This document shows positions 1-6,955 of a stretch of 8,904 nucleotides of DNA, in pieces (position 1 is the first letter of the stretch; every line of letters starts with the position of its first letter). The position numbers were made by a program, and so were the translations under genes. Origin of the DNA: Lentisphaeria bacterium UBA7640 (lineage in GTDB: Bacteria; Verrucomicrobiota; Lentisphaeria; Victivallales; Victivallaceae); assembly GCA_002483765.1 (NCBI GenBank), contig DLIO01000115.1, forward strand, positions 1-8,904, given 5' to 3'. The notes beneath the pieces were generated by a model that worked only from the letters and a program-made list of their open reading frames with translations, was not told the origin of the DNA and made no database searches.

Positions 1-4
1 GTAT

Positions 5-10
5 TATAAT
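5..10 (+). promoter_or_regulatory. possible -10 box upstream of the pseudopilin gene
   Basis: A perfect TATAAT lies at 5-10, about 60 bp before the preferred start codon at 72. The matching -35 box would fall outside the window, so this cannot be confirmed. In an AT-rich intergenic region such a hexamer can occur by chance. Confidence 0.2.
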
Positions 11-71
11 GTCTACTCGACATGAATTTTTAACAAAAAATGAACCCGAAATTAAGATGGAGGAATGGAAA

Positions 72-860
72 ATGTTTAATTTGTTGAGTCCTAGAACAAG
101 GCGATTGAACTCAAAATTTACCCTTGTGGAATTGCTGGTTGTAATCGCGATAATCGCAGTTTTGGCTGCAATGTTACTACCGGCGTTAAACCAAGCACGT
201 GAGAAAGCCAAATCTATTTCCTGTACTGGTAATCTCAAGCAACTTGGGACGGCCGTTCTTGGGTATACCAGTGATTATCAGGATTATGTGCCTAACGCAC
301 AAGTATCGCCATATAACGGTGCCTTATCTGGAGGTGCATGGGTAGCTCAATTTTATCCTTACGTAAAGAATACAAAAGTGTTTACGTGTGATTCGAATAC
401 TAGGATCAAAGATTTTGCAGTGCCAGAACAGTCTGGGATATCGTTGAATTTTCTTGGCGTTTCAGAAGGGAAACCATCTTTGGCATATGGTTATAATAGT
501 GATTTTGCAAATTTATCACCCAATAGCCCTTATGCTGGAGTGACTGCTCGAAAAATCACTATGACTAAATATATATCGGAGACTATGATCATGCTGGAAA
601 CTGGACCAGTTAGCGTTGGAGGCAATGTTGAATCTGAGGCAGACTCATATTATACAGATAACCGGAAGGGTTTCGATTTTAGACACAGCAAATCGATGAA
701 CGTATTGTTCCTTGGCGGTAATGTTGGAAACCGTAAATGGGGAACGATCATAGGCCGAGTTGGTGGCGCTGGTATTATTGCCTTGTCTGCACAAAAAGTG
801 CTCGAATCGAAGTTTTGGCATCGTTATGAAAATGCCAAAACGGCGGCAAGTCCATACTAA
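72..860 (+). CDS. prepilin-type N-terminal domain protein (pseudopilin-like, H-X9-DG family variant)
   Basis: The protein has 262 residues from the preferred ATG at 72, which follows a GGAGG at 59-63 with 8-nt spacing. An in-frame ATG at 9 would give 283 residues but has no visible ribosome site. Residues 16-39 (FTLVELLVV...LLPAL) form a type IV pilin-like N-terminus: a processing site before F16, Glu at mature position 5, then one hydrophobic helix. C51-x2-NLKQLG follows, as in the large Lentisphaerota/Planctomycetota family annotated as prepilin-type or DUF1559-like. The product is probably anchored in the inner membrane with its body outside; its role in these bacteria is not established. 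Two oddities: the residue before the cleavage site is Lys (K15) rather than the classical Gly, and the C-terminal H-X9-DG motif reads H205-X9-GG. The secreted beta-helix gene follows 69 bp downstream on the same strand, so co-transcription is possible. Confidence 0.85.
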   Translation: MFNLLSPRTRRLNSKFTLVELLVVIAIIAVLAAMLLPALNQAREKAKSISCTGNLKQLGTAVLGYTSDYQDYVPNAQVSPYNGALSGGAWVAQFYPYVKNTKVFTCDSNTRIKDFAVPEQSGISLNFLGVSEGKPSLAYGYNSDFANLSPNSPYAGVTARKITMTKYISETMIMLETGPVSVGGNVESEADSYYTDNRKGFDFRHSKSMNVLFLGGNVGNRKWGTIIGRVGGAGIIALSAQKVLESKFWHRYENAKTAASPY

Positions 861-887
861 GAAATCGTCAAAATAATTTTTAACCAT

Positions 888-908
888 GATCCAATATGTT
901 GTTGGATC
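888..908 (+). other. short inverted repeat between the pseudopilin and beta-helix genes
   Basis: GATCCAA at 888-894 and TTGGATC at 902-908 form a perfect 7-bp stem with a 7-nt loop. No T-run follows, so it does not look like an intrinsic terminator. It could be an mRNA hairpin between two co-transcribed genes or a protein-binding dyad. Confidence 0.3.
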
Positions 909-929
909 GGCATTACCAAAAGGATATTT

Positions 930-3233
930 ATGAAAGCAAAAAGATGTTTATTATTCGTTGTTATCGCGCTTACTATGGGATTAGCTTATGGACAGGGAAA
1001 CAAATTGGTTGGCGAGACGTGGAAACCTTACTTGGTGACGGATTTCGGAGCCAAAGGCGATGGCAAGACCGATGACACTGATGCTATTCAACGTTGTATC
1101 ACTAACGTAGAAAAGAAAAATTATAAATACTACAAAGCAGTAACTGCTTATCCTGAAATCGTTTTTCCAGCTGGCCACTATCTAATTTCACGTCCGTTAG
1201 TAATAGCGGCCACCGAAAGGGAAAGGAACTTGTCAATCCGCGGCGAGGGGAAGGTCGTAATCGAACAGAGAAATTCAGATAAAGATATATTTTATATGCA
1301 TAACGGCTATCTTCAGTCGGTCGAAAACATTACTTTCAGTGGCGGAAAAACCCAGATTAAGTTTTTTTCGCGTAATCTAAACCGAGCACAATTGTTAGTG
1401 AGAAATTGTCACTTTCTCGATTCATCGGATTACGCAATTGATGATTCTCTGAAAGGAGTTCATCATTTAAAGATTGTCGATCCCTACGAGATTGAATGGA
1501 AAAACTCGTTACCATATGCAAAAGAAGTGGATGTTAGTGCTTTTCCTGATGTGTTTTATACCTCAAGCGTTCTACATATTGATAATTGTGAATTTATTAA
1601 TTGCATGAAAGTCGGTAGACTTTTTGCAGACTGGGGAATTATCAGCAATAGCAAGATTATCACCAATCCGGCGATGAACGGGGCGGCAATATATTCACGT
1701 GGTGTACTTAAAATTAAAGATACCAGTTGTTTTGCCAAAACTAAGACAGGCGCAAATCAGCGTTTCGTTGATAATATCAATGCTGGAGTAATGTTGCATC
1801 GAGTAAATATTGATACTGATGGGATTGGGTTCTGCCCAATTTATAACCGTCGTGTTTATGATAATGGTGGTCTTTATAATGTTTACGCGGTAATTGATGA
1901 ATGTAATATCAAGGCAGCTGGTTCAGCAGAAAATAGTTTTGTTTATTGCGAAGAAGTGCCCAATTTAATTAGCATCACCAATTCCAAAGAGATGTCGGGC
2001 AAACAAGTTCCGGCAGTGAATTTTCGGATGCCCGTAACCAAGGCTTATTTGCAGTACGTTTCATTTCCCGAACTGGTCAAACGTTTACCAGAATTGTCGC
2101 AGATATATGGTTATATGGTGAAAATGCCACGCATCTACACTATTGATAAAGTCAAATATCAGTATAATTTTGCATTCGCTCTTCATAATAATAAAAATCT
2201 TGATTGTAAGCTGCCTCAGGTACTGGAGCCGTTTGTGAATAAGGTTTTATCCGTGAAGGCGATGTCTGGTTTTAAGACCAAGACCAGTCGAGTGAATCGT
2301 GAAATGATGAAAAAACCTTCAACTATCAATGTTCGTAGTTTTGGCGCGGTCGGCGATGGACGCGCTGATGATACAGGGGCAATTCAACAGGCGATTGATG
2401 TGGCAGCTGCAAAAAATGCAGAATTGATTTTTCCAGCTGGGTTGTATAATATTTCTAAGACGTTGACGCTTCCAAAAGACATCTCAATACATGGGGCAGG
2501 GAGTGCTTGTTTTAAGAGCAATAATGGTACAAAAACCCTTTTCTCCGGCAAAGGAGTGCGTCAAGTCTCTTTTTTTAATATCGGTTTTTCTAATGTTGAA
2601 AATGGTATTGATTTGACCACTTCGGCTTCTGAGAAGGCTAATATACTTTTAGACCATTGTTATTTTTCAGGTATTTCAGCAGTTGCTGTTAAATGTCTTT
2701 CGGGAAACGGTGAAGTTGGCGAACAAAATCGTACGGAATTGCGCATCACTGATTGTGTTTACGGTTTGCCTGGTCAAGCAGTAATCAGTAATGCTAAAAA
2801 TACTTTATTTGACTATAATTGGATTTCGCTGGTTAAAGAAGCTCAAGAAGGTGCTTTCGTAAATAAAGGCACTATGCAAATTATCGATAGTATTGGTGTG
2901 CCGAGTGTTAATTCAACCGCATTATGGATTAAAAACTATCATGAATTGATGTTAGACAATATGAGGTTCGGTGGGGAAGGGCGTTTTAAGAAAAAATTGA
3001 TTGAAAACAATAGTCAGACGGGGAGAATTTATATGCGGTACTCGTGGCTTTCCTGTACCCGAGGAACGGTTATTACTTGCAATAAAGTTCCAGAAATTAT
3101 TACTCTTTTTGCCAATTTTGGCCCACCTGCTGAGGCATTACAGATTATGCTGGCTATGAAAGAGGACGCCAAGGGCCAAAAGACCGATTTTCTTCACGAA
3201 AGTTGTAATATTATTCCGACTAATTTTGAATGA
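930..3233 (+). CDS. secreted tandem beta-helix protein with two pectate-lyase-superfamily modules
   Basis: A 767-residue protein starting at an ATG preceded by AGGA (921-924). Residues 1-21 look like a Sec signal peptide: basic start, hydrophobic core, then AYG before Q22. There is no lipobox, so export to the periplasm or outside is expected. Two modules open with the same signature, FGAKGDGKTDDTDAIQ at 39-54 and FGAVGDGRADDTGAIQ at 471-486, each followed by an FPAG-x-Y-x-IS segment. This is the start of the pectate lyase 3 / right-handed beta-helix fold used by polysaccharide lyases and glycoside hydrolases. Two such modules in about 750 residues resembles the GH55 exo-beta-1,3-glucanase layout, but I could not identify catalytic residues, so the substrate is unknown. 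The weaker spacing of the remaining sequence means a non-catalytic glycan-binding or phage-tail-like beta-helix is possible. The gene lies upstream of a hexosaminidase and an esterase-like hydrolase, consistent with glycan use. Confidence 0.8.
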   Translation: MKAKRCLLFVVIALTMGLAYGQGNKLVGETWKPYLVTDFGAKGDGKTDDTDAIQRCITNVEKKNYKYYKAVTAYPEIVFPAGHYLISRPLVIAATERERNLSIRGEGKVVIEQRNSDKDIFYMHNGYLQSVENITFSGGKTQIKFFSRNLNRAQLLVRNCHFLDSSDYAIDDSLKGVHHLKIVDPYEIEWKNSLPYAKEVDVSAFPDVFYTSSVLHIDNCEFINCMKVGRLFADWGIISNSKIITNPAMNGAAIYSRGVLKIKDTSCFAKTKTGANQRFVDNINAGVMLHRVNIDTDGIGFCPIYNRRVYDNGGLYNVYAVIDECNIKAAGSAENSFVYCEEVPNLISITNSKEMSGKQVPAVNFRMPVTKAYLQYVSFPELVKRLPELSQIYGYMVKMPRIYTIDKVKYQYNFAFALHNNKNLDCKLPQVLEPFVNKVLSVKAMSGFKTKTSRVNREMMKKPSTINVRSFGAVGDGRADDTGAIQQAIDVAAAKNAELIFPAGLYNISKTLTLPKDISIHGAGSACFKSNNGTKTLFSGKGVRQVSFFNIGFSNVENGIDLTTSASEKANILLDHCYFSGISAVAVKCLSGNGEVGEQNRTELRITDCVYGLPGQAVISNAKNTLFDYNWISLVKEAQEGAFVNKGTMQIIDSIGVPSVNSTALWIKNYHELMLDNMRFGGEGRFKKKLIENNSQTGRIYMRYSWLSCTRGTVITCNKVPEIITLFANFGPPAEALQIMLAMKEDAKGQKTDFLHESCNIIPTNFE

Positions 3234-3249
3234 GTATTATACTATAGGT

Positions 3250-3279
3250 TTTAAAATCCGAACCATCCGGGGTTTTAAA
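3250..3279 (+). terminator. hairpin after the beta-helix gene, weak terminator candidate
   Basis: TTTAAAATCC at 3250-3259 pairs with GGGTTTTAAA at 3270-3279 (10 bp including one T-G wobble) around a 10-nt loop. It starts 16 bp after the beta-helix stop codon, where a terminator would be expected. However, the stem is AT-rich and no T-run follows, so termination is uncertain. Confidence 0.3.
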
Positions 3280-3319
3280 TTGAAAAAGGACGAAACATTA
3301 TTGACACGATTGTTGATGC

Positions 3320-3343
3320 TAGTTCCTCAATAGTTAGGAACTA
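3320..3343 (+). promoter_or_regulatory. 24-bp dyad upstream of the hexosaminidase gene, possible operator
   Basis: TAGTTCCT at 3320-3327 and AGGAACTA at 3336-3343 are perfect inverted 8-mers separated by 8 nt. A consensus -35 hexamer TTGACA lies just upstream at 3301-3306, but no convincing -10 box was found at normal spacing. The arrangement fits an operator over a promoter, or a leader-RNA hairpin; the sequence alone does not decide. Confidence 0.3.
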
Positions 3344-3347
3344 AACT

Positions 3348-3367
3348 AGCCAAAGACACCTTTGGCT
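3348..3367 (+). promoter_or_regulatory. leader hairpin upstream of the hexosaminidase gene
   Basis: AGCCAAAG at 3348-3355 pairs perfectly with CTTTGGCT at 3360-3367 around the loop ACAC. A run of five T occurs nine bases later (3377-3381), so it could act as a weak terminator or attenuator within the leader. No riboswitch consensus was recognised. Confidence 0.3.
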
Positions 3368-3390
3368 TGTTGCAAGTTTTTAGCCACACA

Positions 3391-3438
3391 CAATAAGGGA
3401 GATTTAGTAATGGCCAATAAGGGAGATTTAGTAATGGC
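3391..3438 (+). repeat. exact 24-bp tandem duplication of ribosome binding site and start codon
   Basis: Positions 3391-3414 and 3415-3438 are identical and adjacent. Each copy carries GGGAG (3397-3401 and 3421-3425) followed after 8 nt by an ATG (3410 and 3434). The unit is 24 bp, so both ATGs are in the same frame and an initiation at the first adds eight residues, MANKGDLV, to the product. Confidence 0.9.
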
Positions 3439-5308
3439 AAAGAACAGTTTGGCATGGAACAGAAGTGAAACTGACGCGAAGTTGAATGATTTACTTTCTA
3501 CTTTGGCCGAGGAGTATGCGGTTTTCGAAAATGGAAACGGCAAAAAACTTAAATTTGTTTCAGCAGATAATTCAGAGATATTGAAGGTTCGCGAAGAAGC
3601 AGAAAACGTGGTTATTGAATACGGTTCCATCGCTGCGGCAACGCGCGGAATTGGCCATGCGTTGGCTGGTGAAAGTGTTGACGAAGATTGCGTTTTCAGC
3701 ACACTTGGGATTATGCTGGATTGTTCGCGTAATGCAGTTATGACTGTGCCATATCTGAAGAAATGGCTCCGGCGTCTGGCATTGATGGGCTACAACATGG
3801 TTATGCTTTATGCTGAAGACACTTACCAACTTCCAGGCGAACCGTATTTCGGCTATATGCGAGGTGGTTACACGCTCGAAGAGATGCAGGAAGTCGATGA
3901 TTATGCCGCTAAATTAGGCATTGAAATGGTTGCCTGTATTCAAACTCTTGGACATCTTGAACACGTTATTCGCTGGGGGCATGCATATGGCGACGTCACC
4001 GACACTGATCGCGTGCTTTTGGTGGATGAAGAAAAAACCTACGATCTGATTACCAAAATGTTGGATTTTTGGGGTAAGGCGTTTCGTTCACGGCGCATTC
4101 ATGTTGGAATGGACGAAACTCATGACCTCGGGCGCGGGCGTTTCATGGACAAGTTTAGTTATGAACACGGCTTTGATATTTTTAACCGCCATTTAGCCAA
4201 AGTTACTGCGATTTGTCAAGATATTGGGCTTAAACCGATTATCTGGTCGGATATGTATTTTCGCATGGGTAATCCAAACCAAGATTATTATGACCCAAAA
4301 ACAGTCATTCCTGAAGATGTCAAAGCAATGATTCCGTCTGATGTTACTCTGTGTTACTGGGATTACTATCACCGCGATGAGGAGTTTTACAGCGATTGGA
4401 TTCGGCGTCATCGCGATCTTGGACATGAACCGCAGATGGGTTCCGGTGTCTGGACGTGGTCTTGTATGTGGTACGATCACGAACAGACCGTTGCTACGGT
4501 AACGCCGTGTTTGAACGCCTGCCGCAAAGAGAAAGTTAAAGAGGTTTATTTCACGATGTGGGGCGATAATGGCGCTTACTGCGAATACGATTCTTCGTTA
4601 GCCGGACTGGCCTGGGCGGCGGATATTTCCTACGGTGGCAAAGGCACTGATTCTGACGTTACACCGCTATTTGAGACCGTCTGTGGTGGTTCTTACAAAG
4701 ATCAATTAATCGCGTCAGAAATTATAGTCGCCTTGAAAAAGAAGGATTATGCAGTCAGGTTTTTAACTTCTTTGATTATCTGGGATGATCCGATGTTCGG
4801 TATCGTCTGGAATGAATTCAAGCACTATGACAAAGATATTTGGACTACCATCAATAACAAAATGACCGAGATTTATCAGTCCCTAGCACCGTCTGCCGGT
4901 AATATCGATGCGGGAGATATTGACTACGTTCGCAGTATTTGCGATTTTATAATCAAGAAAATTGCATTGCGCAAGAAATTACTGCAAGCTTACCAAGCTA
5001 AAGATAAGACGGTACTCGCTGAAATTATTACTGAAAACGTGCCGGACTGCATTGTTTCATTGGAAACCTTAACTACGCTGTTCCGTCGTCAGTGGCTACG
5101 TCGTAACAAACCGTTTGGTTTAGAGATTATGCAGATTCGTTTTGCCGGGCAGGCTACTCGCCTGAAAGAGACGGCGCAACGGATTCAGGAGTTACTTGAC
5201 GGAATCATTGCCTCGATCCCAGAAATTGAGGCTCTGGAAGCCAATCCGCACCCGGTGGGGCAAATCGATAAACGGTACGCTCGAAATATTTCGGGCAGTA
5301 TCATTTAA
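3434..5308 (+). CDS. family 20-type beta-N-acetylhexosaminidase, cytoplasmic
   Basis: The protein has 624 residues from the ATG at 3434; an equally good in-frame ATG at 3410 gives 632, and a TTG at 3362 is unlikely. No signal peptide is visible, so the enzyme should act in the cytoplasm on imported oligosaccharides. From about residue 85 there is a GH20-like TIM barrel: a strand segment LGIMLDCSRNAVM, GYNMVMLYAEDTY, and CIQTLGHLEH. The hallmark HVGMDE gives the catalytic Asp-Glu pair at D227-E228, where Asp positions the substrate acetamido group and Glu is the acid/base. The pattern GMDETHDLGRGR resembles the GH20C-like leaderless bacterial enzymes. The expected reaction is release of terminal beta-linked GlcNAc or GalNAc (EC 3.2.1.52). 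The C-terminal part from about residue 450 appears helical. The gene sits alone between a structured 200-bp leader and a 500-bp gap, so it is probably its own transcription unit. The exact substrate is not readable. Confidence 0.85.
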   Translation: MAKNSLAWNRSETDAKLNDLLSTLAEEYAVFENGNGKKLKFVSADNSEILKVREEAENVVIEYGSIAAATRGIGHALAGESVDEDCVFSTLGIMLDCSRNAVMTVPYLKKWLRRLALMGYNMVMLYAEDTYQLPGEPYFGYMRGGYTLEEMQEVDDYAAKLGIEMVACIQTLGHLEHVIRWGHAYGDVTDTDRVLLVDEEKTYDLITKMLDFWGKAFRSRRIHVGMDETHDLGRGRFMDKFSYEHGFDIFNRHLAKVTAICQDIGLKPIIWSDMYFRMGNPNQDYYDPKTVIPEDVKAMIPSDVTLCYWDYYHRDEEFYSDWIRRHRDLGHEPQMGSGVWTWSCMWYDHEQTVATVTPCLNACRKEKVKEVYFTMWGDNGAYCEYDSSLAGLAWAADISYGGKGTDSDVTPLFETVCGGSYKDQLIASEIIVALKKKDYAVRFLTSLIIWDDPMFGIVWNEFKHYDKDIWTTINNKMTEIYQSLAPSAGNIDAGDIDYVRSICDFIIKKIALRKKLLQAYQAKDKTVLAEIITENVPDCIVSLETLTTLFRRQWLRRNKPFGLEIMQIRFAGQATRLKETAQRIQELLDGIIASIPEIEALEANPHPVGQIDKRYARNISGSII

Positions 5309-5364
5309 TCAAAAAATCACCTAGATTCTAAATGTTATGAATATTGCTTCAAAAGGTATACGCC

Positions 5365-5382
5365 TTTCTGCTGTCGCAGAAA
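5365..5382 (+). terminator. hairpin downstream of the hexosaminidase gene, weak terminator candidate
   Basis: TTTCTGC at 5365-5371 pairs perfectly with GCAGAAA at 5376-5382 around TGTC. An overlapping alternative stem, AAAGG 5352-5356 with CCTTT 5363-5367, cannot form together with it. No T-run follows on the + strand, so termination is only a possibility. Confidence 0.3.
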
Positions 5383-5540
5383 TAATTACTGATATACGAC
5401 ATGAGGTTCGAAAATGAGGATGTTGTTTTTTGACGCATCCATAAATCCGCGGACGCAGGCTTCCATAAAAAATAAAAGGTTGAATGTAGCACAGACAAGA
5501 ATGTCTATGTTATTTTGTTTCCTTCCTTTGTGCCTTTACA

Positions 5541-5562
5541 CCATGTCGAATGATCGTGGCGC
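5541..5562 (+). repeat. CATG-type degenerate repeat, copy 1
   Basis: The most diverged of three related 22-bp elements. It shares the CCATGTCG start and an ATGA(T)CGTGG segment with the other two, but has one extra T and an A in place of C inside the dyad. Confidence 0.5.
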
Positions 5563-5602
5563 GTAAGCCTTCCCTTCCCATTATTAGGGTTCAATTTTTA
5601 AA

Positions 5603-5624
5603 CCATGTTGCATGACGTGGAGTG
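5603..5624 (+). repeat. CATG-type degenerate repeat, copy 2
   Basis: CCATGTTGCATGACGTGG then AGTG; differs from copy 3 by three substitutions across 22 bp. It is preceded by TTTTTAAA as copy 3 is preceded by TTTTTTAA, so the similarity extends beyond the core. Confidence 0.6.
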
Positions 5625-5636
5625 CTTATTTTTTAA

Positions 5637-5658
5637 TCATGTCGCATGACGTGAAGTG
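5637..5658 (+). repeat. CATG-type degenerate repeat, copy 3
   Basis: The core contains a perfect dyad, TCATG-TCG-CATGA at 5637-5649, followed by CGTGAAGTG. Start-to-start distance from copy 2 is 34 bp. The dyad symmetry is what one would expect of a protein-binding site, but no known regulator motif is recognised. Confidence 0.6.
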
Positions 5659-5719
5659 GTGACTTCCCAATTTCCTCTTTCGAGTTTTCCTTGCTTTGGT
5701 TTTTTAATTTCTGCTTTTT

Positions 5720-5851
5720 CTTTTTTTGTATGGGAATAAACATTGGTTTTGATGTTGATTTATGCCGGTTCTTGGGCTAAATTTGGGGATGTGTTTTATT
5801 GAATAACTAATGGGAGTCTGTTATGACCAAAATGAAATTGAAAAATCAGGA
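5720..5851 (+). repeat. 132-bp direct repeat, copy 1 (captured leader of the TPR gene)
   Basis: Aligns without gaps to 7075-7206 at a constant offset of 1,355 bp. Only four mismatches were seen, at 5730, 5734, 5764 and 5766, so the last 85 bp (5767-5851) are identical. The block contains the untranslated leader, the GGGAG ribosome site at 5812-5816 and the first nine codons (5823-5849) of the TPR gene. Identity stops at 5852, six bases before the start codon of the alpha/beta-hydrolase. Confidence 0.95.
5755..5783 (+). promoter_or_regulatory. candidate promoter inside the duplicated leader, copy 1
   Basis: TTGATT at 5755-5760 (four of six matches to the -35 consensus) and TAAATT at 5778-5783 (four of six to the -10) are 17 bp apart. 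The same hexamers occur in copy 2 at 7110 and 7133. Two of the four differences between copies fall in the spacer, leaving both hexamers intact. This is a weak match in AT-rich DNA. Confidence 0.25.
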
Positions 5852-5861
5852 ATTACAATGA
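5823..5861 (+). pseudogene. 12-codon truncated copy of the TPR gene start, now a leader ORF
   Basis: The ATG at 5823 follows GGGAG with 6-nt spacing and encodes MTKMKLKNQ, exactly the first nine residues of the TPR protein starting at 7178. After the repeat ends the frame continues ELQ and stops at TGA 5859-5861. That stop overlaps the hydrolase ATG at 5858 as ATGA, the classical arrangement for translational coupling. The fragment is far too short to have the parent's function, so any role is as a translated leader. Confidence 0.75.
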
Positions 5862-6658
5862 CTTTTGCATATGAATCTATTTATTTGGATAAGCCTATCA
5901 TTAAGGATAGGGCCTTAGACATATTTGTTCCTGAAAGTATCACTCAGGATATTGCGATGATATTTGTTCACGGCGGTGGCTGGGGTGGTGGTATGCGCCA
6001 GCAGATGCACAAAATAATGGAAGGCTTTTGTGATAAAGGCTTTATTTGTGCTTCATTTGATTACAGACTTGCCGGTGTTACTGGTTTTGAACAGTTGACC
6101 GACTTACGCCATTCTTATGATTTTTTTGTATCATTTCTTAAAGAAAAAAAACGTCCATTAAAAATAGTTACTTATGGAAGTTCTGCAGGGGCTCACCTCA
6201 ATGCCCTGATGTCACTTGTGGCTCCCGGTGGATGTGGTGAAGATATTGAATTTAACGGTGTGAGTTTGGAAAATGAATGGGTCAAACCGGTCGGCAGTAT
6301 GTTTCAATCTCTACCAGTACTTTTTGAACCGTGGGAAGACATTTTCCCACCGACTTGGGAGTGTTTTCAGAAAGTCGCTGCTGTATCATGGGAAGAATAT
6401 CCTGAAGTCTACAAAAGGCTTGCTCCAATAGAATATCTATCAGTTGAAACGCAGCCTTTGTTTTTTCTCAATGCTTCAGACGAGCACATGTTTCCGAATC
6501 GCTACATTGAACAGGCGGCGAAAAAACTCTGTGCGCTTGGAGGAACCTGTCTTACGAAAACTTATCAAGACGCTGAACACGGATTTTTCTACGATCTCAC
6601 TAGACGCTGTCAAAAAGAAGCTTTTATCGATATTTTAGAGTTTATCAAAAACTTGTAA
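5858..6658 (+). CDS. alpha/beta-hydrolase, esterase/lipase-like
   Basis: The protein has 266 residues from the ATG at 5858, which has AGGA at 5848-5851 with 6-nt spacing. An in-frame ATG at 5810 is less likely because its first codons overlap the Shine-Dalgarno of the leader ORF. It shows the hormone-sensitive-lipase/BD-FAE type fold: oxyanion-hole HGGG at 38-41, nucleophile elbow G-S-S109-A-G at 107-111, a likely acid D208 in NASDEHMF, and H241 in DAEHGFF. No signal peptide is visible, so it probably works in the cytoplasm. The family hydrolyses carboxylic esters, often acetyl groups on sugars, and the nearby hexosaminidase and beta-helix genes suggest a sugar-ester substrate; that is inference. 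Its leader and ribosome site derive from a duplicated copy of the TPR gene start, suggesting it was inserted or rearranged here. Confidence 0.8.
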   Translation: MTFAYESIYLDKPIIKDRALDIFVPESITQDIAMIFVHGGGWGGGMRQQMHKIMEGFCDKGFICASFDYRLAGVTGFEQLTDLRHSYDFFVSFLKEKKRPLKIVTYGSSAGAHLNALMSLVAPGGCGEDIEFNGVSLENEWVKPVGSMFQSLPVLFEPWEDIFPPTWECFQKVAAVSWEEYPEVYKRLAPIEYLSVETQPLFFLNASDEHMFPNRYIEQAAKKLCALGGTCLTKTYQDAEHGFFYDLTRRCQKEAFIDILEFIKNL

Positions 6659-6719
6659 AATTAATGTGTATTTCCAGATTTTTTGGTGTTTTTTATAATG
6701 GAATCGGTACCTTGAAAAT

Positions 6720-6755
6720 AAAACATTTAAACACAAATACCTTTAAATGTTTTTT
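6720..6755 (+). terminator. terminator-like hairpin after the alpha/beta-hydrolase gene
   Basis: AAAACATTTAAA at 6720-6731 and TTTAAATGTTTT at 6742-6753 form a perfect 12-bp stem with a 10-nt loop. The right arm runs into a T-rich stretch (6750-6755), and the left arm starts with A residues, so it could work in both directions. It begins 62 bp after the stop codon. The stem has very little GC, which weakens the call. Confidence 0.45.
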
Positions 6756-6955
6756 CTGTTCGTATTTTAATAAGGCGGAATGTGGGATATTAAAACGGGA
6801 AAAGTATAAAAATTTAGTTTGCAAGACTTGAGTAGGGAATCAGAGGCTCTACAACAGCGCTGGGGATTGATGAAATTAATAGATAAGAAAAAATGGGGGA
6901 ATATCATAAATTATGGTAATATTTTTGTGAGTTCTTTTTCTCAAAATTTTAAAAA

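Larger units (their letters stand above)
5309..5719. other. gene-free interval between hexosaminidase and duplicated leader
   Basis: About 410 bp without a supported gene. It contains a small hairpin at 5365-5382 and three related CATG-rich repeats at 5541-5658, then T-rich DNA up to the direct repeat at 5720. The longest noticed ATG ORF is 48 codons (5420-5566), without a separate Shine-Dalgarno or recognisable product. Confidence 0.6.

Noticed and set aside
3235..3248. TATACT / TATTAT -10-like hexamers just after the beta-helix stop codon
   Set aside because: No -35 element at a workable distance was found, so I do not call a promoter.
3346..3702. 118-codon minus-strand ORF opposite the start of the hexosaminidase gene
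   Set aside because: It is antisense to a well-supported coding region, shows no domain motif, and its internal eight-residue repeat simply reflects the 24-bp DNA duplication.
5405..5411. GGTTCGA, resembling a tRNA T-loop
   Set aside because: No acceptor stem, anticodon arm or CCA end can be assembled around it.
5420..5566. 48-codon ATG ORF on the + strand between the hexosaminidase and hydrolase genes
   Set aside because: No separate Shine-Dalgarno, no recognisable motif, and it runs through one of the degenerate CATG repeats. It is more likely chance or repeat-derived than a gene.
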